Below are positions 22,096 through 33,901 of a stretch of 64,000 nt of DNA, piece after piece (positions within the stretch are counted from its first letter, which is position 1; each line of letters opens with the position of its first letter). The translations under genes were made by a program, and so were the position numbers. The notes beneath the pieces are model-generated. The model saw nothing but the letters and a program-made list of their open reading frames with translations. It had not been told where the DNA came from and made no database searches. This DNA comes from Rhynchopus euleeides (lineage: Eukaryota > Euglenozoa > Diplonemea > Diplonemida > Diplonemidae): the NCBI GenBank assembly GCA_963210315.1, contig OY723308.1, positions 1,798,001-1,862,000 of the forward strand, given 5' to 3'.

Positions 22096-22900
22096 TTGGA
22101 GATGTTTTTGATTTGCTTCGAAAAAACCGATACCCCCCAGACGCAACCTAAAACGGAATGCGTGTGCGGGGCACTGCAAGGTAGACTAAATGACACTAAA
22201 CTAAAGAAAAGAAAATGCAACGGGCACAGATGGTATAAAAAGGAGGGGGGTTTTGTCGGGTGGCACTCACTGCTGCAGAGAGAGTGAGAGAGAAATCAGA
22301 GAAGCCGGAGGGGTTGCTCGATGGACCTGTGGTGGTGGGGACGGGAGGGGGAGGGCAGTCGCAGTTGCATTTTGCATTCACACAGTTGCTGTTTGCAACT
22401 TCGCAAATTTTTTTGAAATGATGAAACACTGGCGTCGGCATCGGCGTCGGCCGCAAGGGTGTGAGTGTATGTGTGTTTCATTATTGGTGTTTTCCGGGTT
22501 GTCCTTTTTTTGTTTAACAAGGCACCACCCTCTCCCCTCTACGGCTATGTACGGTGCTGTGCACGGTTCCCACGGCCCCTCCGTGTAGTGAGGGGTGCAC
22601 GCCAGGCCTGCCCTGGTTGCATCGTCTCCTGATTGAGGGGCTGAAGACGCTTCGAAGAAGAATCCGGGCTGGGTCTTGCCTGAGGGGACAGGGGAGGAGG
22701 AGGAGGGGGGGCGGGGGTGTTACTGATGAAGGACGTTAGCGGAGAAGAAGCGGCCACCGTCGTGAACCCACTGCCCCCTTCTTCCCTGGGTTGTTGTGTG
22801 TTAACAAGCGCAAGAGGGGGGCGGAGCCTGCAAAATGCCCGTTGTCCAACCACCAGCACCATCCGGCAGTTCCTCAGTCCCCTTTCTCTACAACTTCACC
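22096..22900. other. Intergenic region upstream of profilin copy 2
   Basis: Nothing recognised. G-rich stretch at about 22685-22720. Confidence 0.45.
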
Positions 22901-23498
22901 ATGTCTTGGGACAGCTACGTGGACAACATGATCCAGTCGGGCAACGTGTCCCACGGTGCCCTGCTCGGGATTGACGGCAGCGTGTGGGCGAAGGACGCCA
23001 ACTTCGCGCTGACCCCGGAGGAGGCCGTCGCGATTGCCGGCGGGATGGGCGAGGTGTCCGGGCAGTACTTCCAGGACAACGGGTGCACCATCGGGGGGAC
23101 GAAGTACTTCACCCTGCGCATGATGGGTGACGAGGGGCTGTACTACGGCAAGAAGGGTGCGGCAGGTGTGTGCATTGCACGCTCCACCCAGTGCCTGGTC
23201 CTCGGTGTGTACGCGGAGGGCACCACCGCCGGCCAGTGCAACGTGACCGTCGAGGGGATGAAGGTATGCCGCTTCCTGACGCTCCGCCACAACACAACCT
23301 ATTCCCACAACACATCCGAGTTTGAAGATACACATGGCAAATGTGTGTTCAGCGTTCGGTTCACGGAGGGCGAAGTCGCGCAAAACTCTCACCTGACGTG
23401 TCGTGGAGTAATCTATCTAGAACTCGCCCACCACCACTACATCACACCACACCACACCCACTCACCCACAGGACTACCTGGTCGGTGCCGGGTACTGA
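22901..23498 (+). CDS. Profilin, copy 2
   Basis: Exons 22901-23263 and 23472-23498, 128 aa, TGA stop. Coding DNA is essentially identical to copy 1. The 208-nt intron shares its first ~60 bases with copies 1 and 4 (GTATGCCGCTTCCTGACGCT...) and then diverges. The upstream frame is open, but the SWxxYVD start and agreement with the other copies fix the ATG. Confidence 0.94.
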
Positions 23499-24255
23499 TC
23501 TTGGCAGACAGATCTCCTGATGCGGATGGTGATAAGCAATACCCGTTCACGCGCGTGATCGGTGTGAAATGATTTTTTGCGGGACAGACGATAGGACTGA
23601 ACGTAAACCTTATTACGGCGTGTGCCGGCGTGACGGAGTGCAGCGCAAAAAAGCCAGCCTTTGGGGGAAACCCCTTGAACACAACGACGATTTTGTTCCC
23701 GTGTTTTTTGTGTTGGTCCTCCTCCTCTTTTCTCTTTTTTTGGTTCCCTTGTTGTCGTTTACTTTATTTTTGCGCTGGGCAACACGAGGCACCATAGATG
23801 CACGCAGTGCGCGCTGCGGGGCTGGCAGCGCGTGTGACAGCGTGACAAGCAAAACCACGCCTTGTTGCCGGAGACGCCTGCACACTTACGAGGAAATGAT
23901 TGACTGCAGCGGTATGGCGAGGTGTGCCTTGCCGTCTCGATATGCCGCGACAACGAAGCAGCCGGAGGGCAGCGGCCCAGAGGCTGCCCTGTCCCCCTTG
24001 CCTGTTTGCATGTGTGCTTGGAGTCACCTCCGAAACAATACACTTCACGTGTGTGTGTCACGCGAGTGCCCTGAGGCAGTGGTGGCATCATCAGAGTCCG
24101 CTCGGTGACCTCCATTCAACAAAGATGTGTGACGGGGTCACACCAGGAGCATGGTTGGTGTGCTCTGCACGCCATCAATACTATTCACGTGGTTCGTCAA
24201 CCCTGCACCGCCCACCCACCAGGAGCTCCAGCCCTTTTAAAACACAGCCTTCACC
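23499..24255. other. Intergenic region between profilin copies 2 and 3
   Basis: No supported gene. The last ~55 bases match the leader of copy 1 (caccgcccacccaccaggag, then ctccagcccttttaaaac). Confidence 0.5.
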
Positions 24256-24820
24256 ATGTCTTGGGACAGCTACGTGGACAACATGATCCAGTCGGGCAAC
24301 GTGTCCCACGGTGCCCTGCTCGGGATTGACGGCAGCGTGTGGGCGAAGGACGCCAACTTCGCGCTGACCCCGGAGGAGGCCGTCGCGATTGCCGGCGGGA
24401 TGGGCGAGGTGTCCGGGCAGTACTTCCAGGACAACGGGTGCACCATCGGGGGGACGAAGTACTTCACCCTGCGCATGATGGGTGACGAGGGGCTGTACTA
24501 CGGCAAGAAGGGTGCGGCAGGTGTGTGCATTGCACGCTCCACCCAGTGCCTGGTCCTCGGTGTGTACGCGGAGGGCACCACCGCCGGCCAGTGCAACGTG
24601 ACCGTCGAGGGGATGAAGGTATGCCTGCAGATGTGTTTTGCTTTCCCTTGGGGTGCCGCCCCAACCCTGCTGTAAACTTTTCATGCCTTCCAGGATCTCG
24701 CGACCCTGCACTACACTACACAGTTCGGTTCGCACAGCCCACAGGGAGCAATCTCAGTCCAAACCACCACCACCCCAACACCCACACCCACAGGACTACC
24801 TGGTCGGTGCCGGGTACTAA
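24256..24820 (+). CDS. Profilin, copy 3
   Basis: Exons 24256-24618 and 24794-24820, 128 aa, TAA stop. The exons are essentially identical to copy 1. The intron keeps only the first seven bases (GTATGCC) and the CCCACAG end, and its middle is unrelated to the other copies. The leader is shared with copy 1. Confidence 0.94.
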
Positions 24821-26053
24821 GCACGCCAACATTGATGCGATGCCAGGCGCTGCCTGGCATGGCTGCGACGCGTCGCCTCACCCACCCGTGCGATGCTCCG
24901 TCTGGACTGGGCGTCGCACGGCACCGCCACACGATGCCGCACGAAATAGACCAACTGCGGGCCTCCCTCAGGGTGACACAACCACCTTGAGCTACCCAGG
25001 CCTTGATGACACGCGGCATCAGACACCACCCTGCCCAAGCGCAACCAGCCGGTGCGATTAGGAGAGCATCCCGTGCAGGCTCAAGTGACTTCTTCTGTGC
25101 CTTGTCTTGGCATGTTTGCTCTTCGTTTCGCCCTAACGGGAGCCGTCTGGTGTGCGCTTATAGGGGCGGCGATGGAGTGGCGGAGGCGGGGGGGGGAGGT
25201 GGCGGGACTAAACTCTATCTGTAACAAAAAAACCTATGAAAGCTAAACAAAACAAACGAAGAAGAAGAAGGAAACGGCGCCCGACACTGGAAACACCCAC
25301 ATTCGAAACTATGAAAAACTGAGAAGCTGGGAGGTGGGCCAGAGCCCAAGAGGGGAGCTGGGAGAGAAGAACGTCATTATTTGTTTTCCTGATTTTTCTG
25401 CTGCCCGTCGGGGACGAGCTTCCATTCTCTGCTTATCTCCGTCGGTGCAGCTATGCCGCCCTTCCCCGGCAAAGATAATGACCTCATAGACCCGGAGAGA
25501 GCGATGTGCTGTGTCCATTTAGACTCCGTCTCACTCACGCACACCGTTTCTCGATACTTTGAGGCGTATGTTCCTCCTCCTCACGTTTCCTTTAGGAAAC
25601 CAAGTTTCTCCTTTTTTTTTTCGCGTTTTCTATTTTTTCTTTTTTTTCCCGCAAAAAAACCGCAACGACAACGAGCCCCGCCTTTGATCTTCAGCTGATT
25701 TGAGGGTGGCTTGTGAGAGGCTAAGTGGAAGGGATTCGAGGGGGGAGGCAGGGGTGTGGTGCCGACCTGCAAGGAAGCGTTTCCAGAGACAGGCTGTTGG
25801 GCACACCACCCTGGTAGGTCCTAGCGACCCGCCAGTGGGTGGGAGGTGCAGTGCTTCTGTGTCCAGGGAGTCTGACTGTGACCGCAAAATCCTGAGAGGC
25901 AGCGTGTCCGGGCGGGCTGCGTGGGTATTCCGTTTGCTGGCTGTGAACAGCGCTGTGTTGGCCTCTGCATTGTGCATGTGTCTTGAATCAAACCAAACAA
26001 CACCAACGCCACAATACAGGATCCTCCGCTCACACCTCTACACAGCCTTCACC
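24821..26053. other. Intergenic region between profilin copies 3 and 4
   Basis: No supported gene. Purine/pyrimidine-rich tracts at about 25200-25290 and 25600-25660. The frame open into copy 4 from 25700 has no domain-like translation before the profilin start. Confidence 0.5.
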
Positions 26054-26557
26054 ATGTCTTGGGACAGCTACGTGGACAACATGATCCAGTCGGGCAACGT
26101 GTCCCACGGCGCCCTGCTCGGGATTGACGGCAGCGTGTGGGCGAAGGACGCCAACTTCGCGCTGACCCCGGAGGAGGCCGTCGCGATTGCCGGCGGGATG
26201 GGCGAGGTGTCCGGGCAGTACTTCCAGGACAACGGGTGCACCATCGGGGGGACGAAGTACTTCACCCTGCGCATGATGGGCGACGAGGGGCTGTACTACG
26301 GCAAGAAGGGTGCGGCAGGTGTGTGCATTGCACGCTCCACCCAGTGCCTGGTCCTCGGTGTGTACGCGGAGGGCACCACCGCCGGCCAGTGCAACGTGAC
26401 CGTCGAGGGGATGAAGGTATGCCGCTTCCTGACGCTCCGCCACAGCACAACCTATTCCCACAACACACCCGTGCCTACTAGCATGCAAAGCGGTGCCTGT
26501 GCCTTCACACAACCACCACACCACCCACAGGACTACCTGGTCGGTGCCGGGTACTAG
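26054..26557 (+). CDS. Profilin, copy 4
   Basis: Exons 26054-26416 and 26531-26557, 128 aa, TAG stop. It encodes the same protein as the others. I noticed only silent third-position changes (for example cacggC and atgggC). The intron start resembles copies 1 and 2. The flanks are unrelated to those copies apart from a short acagccttcacc before the ATG. Confidence 0.94.
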   Translation: MSWDSYVDNMIQSGNVSHGALLGIDGSVWAKDANFALTPEEAVAIAGGMGEVSGQYFQDNGCTIGGTKYFTLRMMGDEGLYYGKKGAAGVCIARSTQCLVLGVYAEGTTAGQCNVTVEGMKVCRFLTLRHSTTYSHNTPVPTSMQSGACAFTQPPHHPQDYLVGAGY

Positions 26558-27730
26558 GCAGAGAGAGGGCTCAGAACTACTGAGCCCGGGTAAGAACGTG
26601 TGCCAACGTGTTAACGTGGTAACCTTTTGCTCGCAACACACCGCTGCTCCGTTACCCCGTTCATATGTTTATTGTCTGCGAAACCGTGTCCCGCCCCTCC
26701 CCCCCGACCCCCCCGATTTTATGACCTGACACGGCCTGGAGGAAGACACGCAGCGGGAGTGGGCTACGACCCGCACAGGTTGTACCCGCTAAACCACACA
26801 GCGAGAAGCCCTGCCCCCACATGCGGGGCTGAACCCTTTTCCCGTGCATGGCCAAGCAACAGCGGCAGCTGTGCAGGGGCCACCCTCCCCCCCAACCCCA
26901 ACCCGCCCCCGTTCACAACGCAGGGCACCCTGCAGCACCTTCCCGTGTGGTAAGGCGTTATGGTTGCTTGTGCTGTGTTGCTGGCGGGGCCACCTCTTCA
27001 GTGTACCCTCTGCAGGACAACCCGTGGGGGCGGGGTGGGGTAGGGTAGGGTCGGGGTGGCCCTTTTTCAAAAAAAAACATAAAAGGGGCAGTGCATTTGT
27101 GGCAACAAAACTATAGAGAGCTGGGCACACCTCCACACACACACACACACATAAAAAAAAGGTATCTCGCCACTGCCACTGCTTTGTGACAACGCGCAAC
27201 GCGGTATTTTTCCAACAGCGGGTGGTTTTTCTATTGCGGGCCGCTCGGGATAAGATCTCGGGCGGGGCGCGGGTGTGGCCAGAGGGAGGGGGTGGGGTTG
27301 CACCCAGGTGCAGAGGATGGGGGTGGGGAGTGGGGGGTATACGGAGGCAGTCGTCTTCACACACATGCCTCCCCCCCTCCCCCCCCCTCTTTCCTTCTCC
27401 TCTCCCCTCTATTCCACCCAGTCCTCGCCCCCCCCGGTGTGTGTTGTCGCTGTGTCGCGGTGTGATACGCCCTGATTCGGCACGCTGTAAGATGCGGAGG
27501 AGGAGGCTTGACGAGGCTTTGTTGCCCTATCCGCTATCCCCCCCTTTTCCCCTTTTGCACTTTGCACCCACAAAAGCCCCCTCGAGCCCCCTCCCCCCCC
27601 TTGTTCTGGGGGCAGAACCCAGGTCAGGCCATTTGTCCTGGTTCTTTATTGAGAGGCCTTTGCAGCCTCTCTCGCCCCCCGTCGCCTCCTTCCACACCTC
27701 GGCACCACCGCACCAGGCGCTGCAGGGGCC
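26558..27730. other. Intergenic, C-rich and G-rich simple sequence
   Basis: No supported gene. G-runs at 27026-27058 (ggggtagggtagggtcgggg) and C-runs at 27365-27440 and 27540-27600. The last ~100 bases are the leader of the DTW-domain gene. Confidence 0.5.
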
Positions 27731-28728
27731 ATGTCTGAGCCTCCCACGAAGGTGCGGCGCACCGAGGCGGAGGAGCCCGCCCCTGTGTCCGGCATCATTC
27801 CGACGGGGGAGGTGCTGAAGTTTGTGGAGAGCCTGCACTTCACCCAGCCCATCTCGGTGCTGGAGGAGGAGGCGGTTGCGGCGCGCACGGCGTGTGCGAA
27901 GTGCGGGAAGAGGAGGCAGTACTTCTGCTATGACTGCGTGAAGCCCACGGTGCCGCGTGCACTCCCGCGCGATGTCAAGCTCCCTGTGAAGGTGCACGTC
28001 CTGCTGCACAAGCAGGAGCATGTCGGCAAGGCCACCAGCGTGCATGCCGGTGTGCTGAGCAGCGACGTGTCGCTGTATGTCCACCCGGAGCTGCCGAAGG
28101 GGACGACACCCGACACCACGCTGCTGGTGTATCCCTCGAAGGATGCCAAGACGCTGGACCAGCTGGCGGCAGAGGGCACGCTGGACAAGGTCAGGTCGCT
28201 GGTGTTCATCGACTCGACGTGGAAGCAGAGCCGTGCGATCTGCAGGGATGAGAACGTGCAGCAGCTGGGCATCCCCGTGCAGCTGAACGAGTACCGCACC
28301 CTGTTCTGGCGGTATCAGAACACAGGGGACGAGCGTTTCCTCGCCACCATCGAGGCCATCTACTACCTGCTGAGAGACCTGCAGATTGCGCGGGGCAACG
28401 ACTACAAGGGTGAGTTTGACGACCTGCTGTATTACTACGTGCATCAGTACGCTGTGATCCAGGAGAGATACAAGAGTGAGGTATGCCCAGGTGGGACTGT
28501 GGGTGCTGGGGATGGGGTGGGATGGGCTCCCTTCCGCAATGCCGTGGTTTGCTCCCCGTTGGCGTGGCACCCTTGCACCCCACACCGCCACTGCAGAGCC
28601 GCGCCTTCACCAAGCGGCACCAGAAGTCTGAGGAGTACATCAGGCACGGCGCTGACTTCTCTGCGCTCCTGGGCAGGGAGAGCAAGCCGGCAGAGCCGGC
28701 AGGCGCCGAGGACAAGGCGCAGGAGTGA
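27731..28728 (+). CDS. DTW-domain tRNA-uridine aminocarboxypropyltransferase (DTWD1-like)
   Basis: Exons 27731-28480 and 28597-28728 (116-nt intron, GTATGC...CTGCAG), 293 aa. The N-terminal zinc-type cysteine cluster CAKCGKRRQYFCYDC, the KLPVKVHVLLHKQEH strand, the DxTW signature in FIDSTWKQSR and the LNEYRTLFWRYQ segment mark the DTW (TDD superfamily) fold. The order and the YYVHQYAVIQERYK helix fit DTWD1 rather than a short bacterial TapT-like protein. Known family members transfer the 3-amino-3-carboxypropyl group of S-adenosylmethionine to tRNA uridine (acp3U). The C-terminal tail is low complexity. The splice keeps frame between SE and SRAFTKRHQK. Confidence 0.88.
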
Positions 28729-29179
28729 CAGATCACTGGTGCCTTGTACATCAGGCACATCGTGGAGCGTGGAGCAACGCAACCTAGCCCCGAGCACAGC
28801 CCCACGTGCCGTTGCTCTTTGGCGCCCGACATGGGGTTGGCTGCTGCCTGCTGCTCGCAGCCCTGCTGATCCGCCCTTGCCACCCTTCGTTTCCGCAGTC
28901 AGTGTCATGCAGGAAGTCCAGCCGCACCCCCACCCAGAGCAAGCTCTTTGTCATGCTTCGGGGCCACTCACACGTCACTCACAAGATGATGTACACACTG
29001 TGCAGCAGTGTCTATCCAGTGTTACAGGCTCGATTGAGACACAGACAGGGAAACGGGCCGCAAGGGAAGGAGAGATATGCATGCTCTTCATGCATGCAAA
29101 TGCAACCTTTGTTGCTATTCGCACTGGAAGAAGCCTCGTGCCAGGGTTTCTTCGCAGCGTGCACGGGCAGGTGCAATGC
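28729..29179. other. Intergenic, nothing recognised
   Basis: 3' flank of the DTW-domain gene; no supported ORF. Confidence 0.5.
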
Positions 29180-29790
29180 AAATATTGCAGCTCTCGAGGT
29201 GATTGACACCGCAACACCTCAACACCACTCTTGGCCCGTCACGATCTTGCAGGTGGTTTGCTGTCACAATGAGGTGCCTCACAACAGCGTGCGCGCTTCT
29301 GCTGTCAGTTCTGGCGGTGGAAGCACGCAAACATGGCGGGCACGGCACTCGGCCTCAGCTGGGCGACAGGATTGCTGTCGTCGGTGGCGGTGTGCACGGC
29401 CTCCTCACCGCCCGCCTGCTTGCCAGGAAGGGTTACTCCCGCGTGAAGGTGTTCGAGAAGGGGAGCAAGCCCTGCGGCTGCATCGGTTCTATGCTCTGCA
29501 TGCATCGATGCGCCGCAACTCCGTCCGACCCACAATGGGACACACGGGACTTCAGGCAAAGGCACAGCTTCGGCAACACTGCATCCTGCGTCAGCCACTG
29601 TTGTGATGATGGAGAGTCAAGTTGAGGAATCGGCAACACCCGCAAACCCGCAAGCCCGCAAACCCTGAACGGCCCTGCTAGAGTGCAGTCTGCTGCGTAA
29701 CTCCTGAATACTGAGCGTTGAGCTCATGCACCCGCCCAGGAAAGCGCTGCTGAAGGCGGCAGGCCCACAAGCAGCACTGTCTGAACGAGG
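29180..29790 (+). pseudogene. Truncated, rearranged duplicate of the FAD oxidase gene
   Basis: 29180-29479 copies 5997-6297 (leader, signal peptide and Rossmann motif VVGGGVHGLLTARLL) with a handful of substitutions. It then switches abruptly after 'cctgcggct' to unrelated sequence. From about 29668 to 29790 a second, more diverged piece corresponds to about 6713-6830 of the parent, with in-frame stops. The ~415 bases of parent between these pieces are replaced by ~190 unrelated bases. Because 5' flanking DNA is included, this is a DNA-level duplication, not a retrocopy. Confidence 0.85.
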
Positions 29791-30179
29791 AGGAGGGGAG
29801 ATGACATCCCGGTTGGTTTCTGTTCCTCTGCAACAGGATCTCCTGCCAGTGTCAGGCTGCAGGAAGGAGACAGCGTTCTATCAGCAGCCTGGGAGTTGCT
29901 TTTGCTTCGCCCGCGTTGGGCGCACAACAACCGGAGATATCTGATGGCCAAACCTGTCTCAGGTCACGGAAAAGGACGACACAGGCCGCACAAACAAAAG
30001 TTATGTTGCGTGACCTCAATGTTGATGGAGGACAGGGGATCTTGCTTTGTTAGATCCCCTGTCCTGGCCACCTTTACTGGCGCACCCCTTGTATCGAAGG
30101 GCAGTCACCGACACGCATCCACCCTCTCCACCCAATCCAGGTTCCTTCTTCTTTGTGCATACCGAGACACAACAACACA
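29791..30179. other. Intergenic, upstream of the cysteine-rich gene
   Basis: Contains the hairpin described separately. From about 30110 it is shared with the duplicated copy at about 32840-32912. Confidence 0.5.
30030..30064. other. 13-bp perfect inverted repeat (hairpin)
   Basis: GGACAGGGGATCT and AGATCCCCTGTCC are separated by 9 bases. No function is assigned. Confidence 0.8.
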
Positions 30180-31145
30180 ATGGCGATCGTTGCCGCGGCT
30201 ATTATCTCGCTGATGGTGTCAGTCACCTGCTCCAACAAGTGCAACACGTGCTGCCCGAGCTCCTACACACTCGATGACGAAGGCGGTTGCTGGAGCCGCG
30301 ACAAGTTCATCTGCCACGTCGACACTGCAGGGTGCCCCGCAGGCAAGACCCAGATAAAAAACCGCTGCCCAGCTGTGGGCCTTGCAGACATCTCCATCAC
30401 CCAGCCGGCGAAGGATGCCCTGCCAAAGACGACTGGCCGTGTGGCATCCGTGGCGTCATCCTCGTCGTCCCTGTCGGCTGCGGCTGTGAGCCCTGCACGT
30501 CAGGTCCCTGTGCTTGCGATCGACTCCTTCCTGGGTGACGGGGTGCCCGTGTGGGAGGACCTGGTGCGCACCGCCACCGCAGGGAACGTGGCAGCCGTGC
30601 ACAACGTGGGGGAGCACTTCCGCGGGCGCTTCCAGGTGAAGATGCCCGTCGACACGCGGCTCAACGCCGGGTCGGTGGTGCGCTACCTGTGCCCCAACCA
30701 CGCCTTCATCGGGTTCCCCGCCCCCAGCCCGTGCGATGTGGTGGTGTTCATCTACGAGTGCCCCTGCAAGCCCAACGCGGACGTCGCACGCCTGTCGCAG
30801 GCCCTGGTGCTGGATGGGTACACACGCACGCGCTGCGCACCCACCGTGACCAACGGGAGGACGAGCACATCCCACCAGCTGACGGCGTTCGTGAAGAGGA
30901 TCCAGCCTGGGGACCTGGAGAAGATCGTGCTGCAGGACGGTGCCGACTTCGTCTTCTTTGGGCTCAGCCACGGCGGTGCCATCGACTGCCCGACTGTGCC
31001 GGTGATCCGCCAGTGCGAGGATGAGACCCGTGGGTTCTGCAGGTGGATGCCGAGCGGGTGCGAGGTCGACACGTGTGTGAGGCAGGGCCCCTCTGCAGGC
31101 TCGGCGTGCGACGCCAGCACTTGCCTGCAGGAGGAGCTGCTGTAG
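30180..31145 (+). CDS. Secreted cysteine-rich protein, copy 1 (unrecognised family)
   Basis: Single exon, 321 aa. The ATG at 30180 gives a signal peptide (MAIVAAAIISLMVSVTCS). An N-terminal cysteine-rich stretch follows (CSNKCNTCCPSSYTL...GGCWSRDKFICHV...GCPAGKTQIKNRC), then a serine-rich linker (~residues 85-105). The larger C-terminal domain contains FRGRFQVKMPVDTRLNAGSV, SPCDVVVFIYECPC, DGADFVFFGLSHGGAIDC and further cysteines. GLSHG fits the loose GxSxG pattern of alpha/beta hydrolases, but nothing else supports that assignment. A close paralogue lies 2.7 kb downstream within a tandem segmental duplication. Confidence 0.8.
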   Translation: MAIVAAAIISLMVSVTCSNKCNTCCPSSYTLDDEGGCWSRDKFICHVDTAGCPAGKTQIKNRCPAVGLADISITQPAKDALPKTTGRVASVASSSSSLSAAAVSPARQVPVLAIDSFLGDGVPVWEDLVRTATAGNVAAVHNVGEHFRGRFQVKMPVDTRLNAGSVVRYLCPNHAFIGFPAPSPCDVVVFIYECPCKPNADVARLSQALVLDGYTRTRCAPTVTNGRTSTSHQLTAFVKRIQPGDLEKIVLQDGADFVFFGLSHGGAIDCPTVPVIRQCEDETRGFCRWMPSGCEVDTCVRQGPSAGSACDASTCLQEELL

Positions 31146-32912
31146 GCAGGCTGCACACCATGGCAACGGGGGTGGCGGACATCTGAGCTGTGAGTCAGGC
31201 CCAACGTGTGTTTGGGTGTTTTGTCATTTGATTTTCTTTGCTTTCGTTGCTTTGCTTTTTTTTTGTCTTTGGTTTTCAGTTCTTCCCATGTTGTGGAGGG
31301 GCGCGCAAAAATAAATGCGGACTTGAAAAGTGCAGCTTTTTTGTTGGCACCTGGCAGCCGCGATTCACACCATCGCATGTCGTGTGCATTGTGTCTGCTC
31401 CCGGGCCATATGCTGATGCTCTTTCATTTCTAAATAGGGTCTTCACTCTGTGTCAACCTGTGTTCTCATCACCATCATACCGTCTGTGCACTTCACAGCG
31501 AAGCTCCCCCCCCCATGACACCACAGCATCCGGTGCTGCTTCGTTACGCATCGCAAGAGAAAGTGTAACGATTACACTTTGACGAATCGTAAACCAGGCT
31601 GCTTCCTTTCCCCCCAGATCCTACCCCTGCTGACAGTGGCGGACAGGTGTAATCCACGAAGAGAACACTGAATGCGCAGGGTGAGGGAGGGTGAGGGGGG
31701 GAGGCTGTCTTGGTTGTCCTGTCAGTTCTGGGTATTCTGTCTCTAGGATGGGGGTGTCTGGGTCATGCACACCCCCTGCTTTCAATCAATCAGGCCGGCA
31801 AGCACGGATCTACACCAGTTCCTTTGCTCGAGGCTCCGAGGTCATGCAGCTCTGTGAAAGCTGCATGAGCAATGTGGCACTGACACTGCGAGGCCCAGCC
31901 TGCTGAGGGTGGAGCTGGCCGTGCCTCAAGTCGGGCCCACGTCACGCCCGAATAGCGGGTATGCCACAGGCAGCTTTGCCCGGCTTTCCCCGCATGTAGT
32001 GGTGTGACACAAGGCAGGTAACACTGCCGATTTCACACTGCAGGACTTCACAGAGTAGATAGTCAGGGCGGCTCTTTCTTACACGTTCAGGGTCTTCGTT
32101 GTCTGGGCAAGAGTTAGTTCGGAAAAGTCCGGCGTTTTTTAAACCAGTCTTCTAGCTTCGAAAGACGGTGAAATGCGTCAAAAAGGCTTTATTTTCGGCG
32201 CACCGTAGCGAAGACCCTCGAGGGGGAGGATCGCAAGATCCGTTTGTATTCCCTTTGTTCTTTTGTAGAGTGTTCATTGCATTTCCCCTGTTTTTGGGAA
32301 CCAACCCTCTACCTGGAGGGGATGCATGCAGTGTGGCGCGAGATATTTGTATCTCCGTCACGATAACCTGCCTGCCTGAGGGCTGGTTTCTTGTTTCCAG
32401 CACGTTGCCCCCGCCTTCGCCTTTGGGCTTGTTGGGGCAACGGCACATTTGCTATATCAATTCCGTTCTTTTCGCTTCCCTTCTTCCCCAGCCTTCACCA
32501 CGTGTGGGGGAGGTCTGTTCCGATAGGCCCGAGTCCCCACAGTACCCTTTCCTAACAAGAACAAGAATCATCACCAGGATCCCATCTCATCCGGGGCATG
32601 GCACCCACAGGGGACGAGCCAGCCCTACTCCCCCACACATGCATGGGTTGTTGCACAACACCACCACACTGCACTGCACTGCTGCACCGCCCCACCTCAC
32701 CACACTCAGGTTTCTATTGCACCAGTCCTGTGTTGTTTATCGATAACCTGTCCCAGATCACGGTCAGAAACTGTTGGCAGCGCACGTCTGGACACGCAGA
32801 CACGTACAGGTACGTACAACCACAACGTTCCCACCCGTGTCACCACAGCATCCACCCTCTCCACCCGATCCAGGTTCCTTCTTCTTTGTGCATACCGAGA
32901 CACAACAACACA
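31146..32912. repeat. Left copy of a tandem segmental duplication (non-coding part)
   Basis: Blocks reappear in the same order in 33902-35570: the gene 3' flank (tgtttgggtg tttt-gtcatttgattttc), then atatgctgatgctctttcat (31410/34547), then the ggggtgtctgggtcatgcac block (31747/34894), then gcgcaccgtagcgaagaccc to ggtctgttccgataggcccg (about 32199-32530/35168-35500). The unit, gene included, is about 2.5-2.7 kb. No further gene is seen in it. Confidence 0.75.
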
Positions 32913-33901
32913 ATGGCGATCGTTGCCGCGGCTATTATCTCGCTGATGGTGTCGACGGCGTCAGAATCCTGCTCCAACAAGTGCAACACGTGCTGCCCGA
33001 GCGACACCTACAGACTCGATGCCACGGGCGGTTGCTGGAGCCGCGACGAGTTCATCTGCCACGTCGACACTGCAGGGTGCCCCGCAGGCAAGACCCAGAT
33101 AAAAAACCGCTGCCCAGTTGTGGGCCTTGCAGACATCTCCATCACCCAGCCAGTGAAGGATGCCCTGCCGAAGACGACTGGCCGTGTGGCATCCGTGGCG
33201 TCATCCTCGTCGTCCCTGTCGGCTGCGGCTGTGAGCCCTGCACGTCAGGTCCCTGTGCTTGCGATCGACTCCTTCCTGGGTGACGGGGTGCCCGTGTGGG
33301 AGGACCTGGTGCGCACCGCCACCGCAGGGAACGTGGCAGCCGTGCACAACGTGGGGGAGCACTTCCGCGGGCGCTTCCAGGTGAAGATGCCCGTCGACAC
33401 GCGGCTCAACGCCGGGTCGGTGGTGCGCTACCTGTGCCCCAACCACGCCTTCATCGGGTTCCCCGCCCCCAGCCCGTGCGATGTGGTGGTGTTCATCTAC
33501 GAGTGCCCCTGCAAGCCCAACGCGGACGTCGCACGCCTGTCGCAGGCCCTGGTGCTGGATGGGTACACACGCCACGCACGCGCTGCGCACCCACCGTGAC
33601 CAACGGGAGGACGAGCACATCCCACCAGCTGACGGCGTTCGTGAAGAGGATCCAGCCTGGGGACCTGGAGAAGATCGTGCTGCAGGACGGTGCCGACTTC
33701 GTCTTCTTTGGGCTCAGCCACGGCGGTGCCATAGACTGCCCGACTGTGCCGGTGATCCGCCAGTGCGAGGATGAGACCCGTGGGTTCTGCAGGTGGATGC
33801 CGAGCGGGTGCGAGGTCGACACGTGTGTGAGGCAGGGCCCCTCTGCAGGCTCGGGCCCAGCGTGCGACGCCAGTACTTGCCTGCAGGAGGAGCTGCTGTA
33901 G
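32913..33901 (+). pseudogene. Secreted cysteine-rich protein, copy 2, frameshifted
   Basis: It is nearly identical to the gene at 30180, with a few N-terminal differences (STASESCSNKC, DTYRLDATGG). At about 33569-33574 an extra 5 bases in an ACGC-type run (acacgcCACGCacgcgctg) shift the frame, and the protein would stop at TGA 33597-33599 after 228 aa. Beyond the shift the other frame remains intact to 33901, so the lesion is recent or a sequencing/assembly error. A truncated product lacking the DGADFVFFGLSHGG segment is the alternative reading. Confidence 0.8.
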
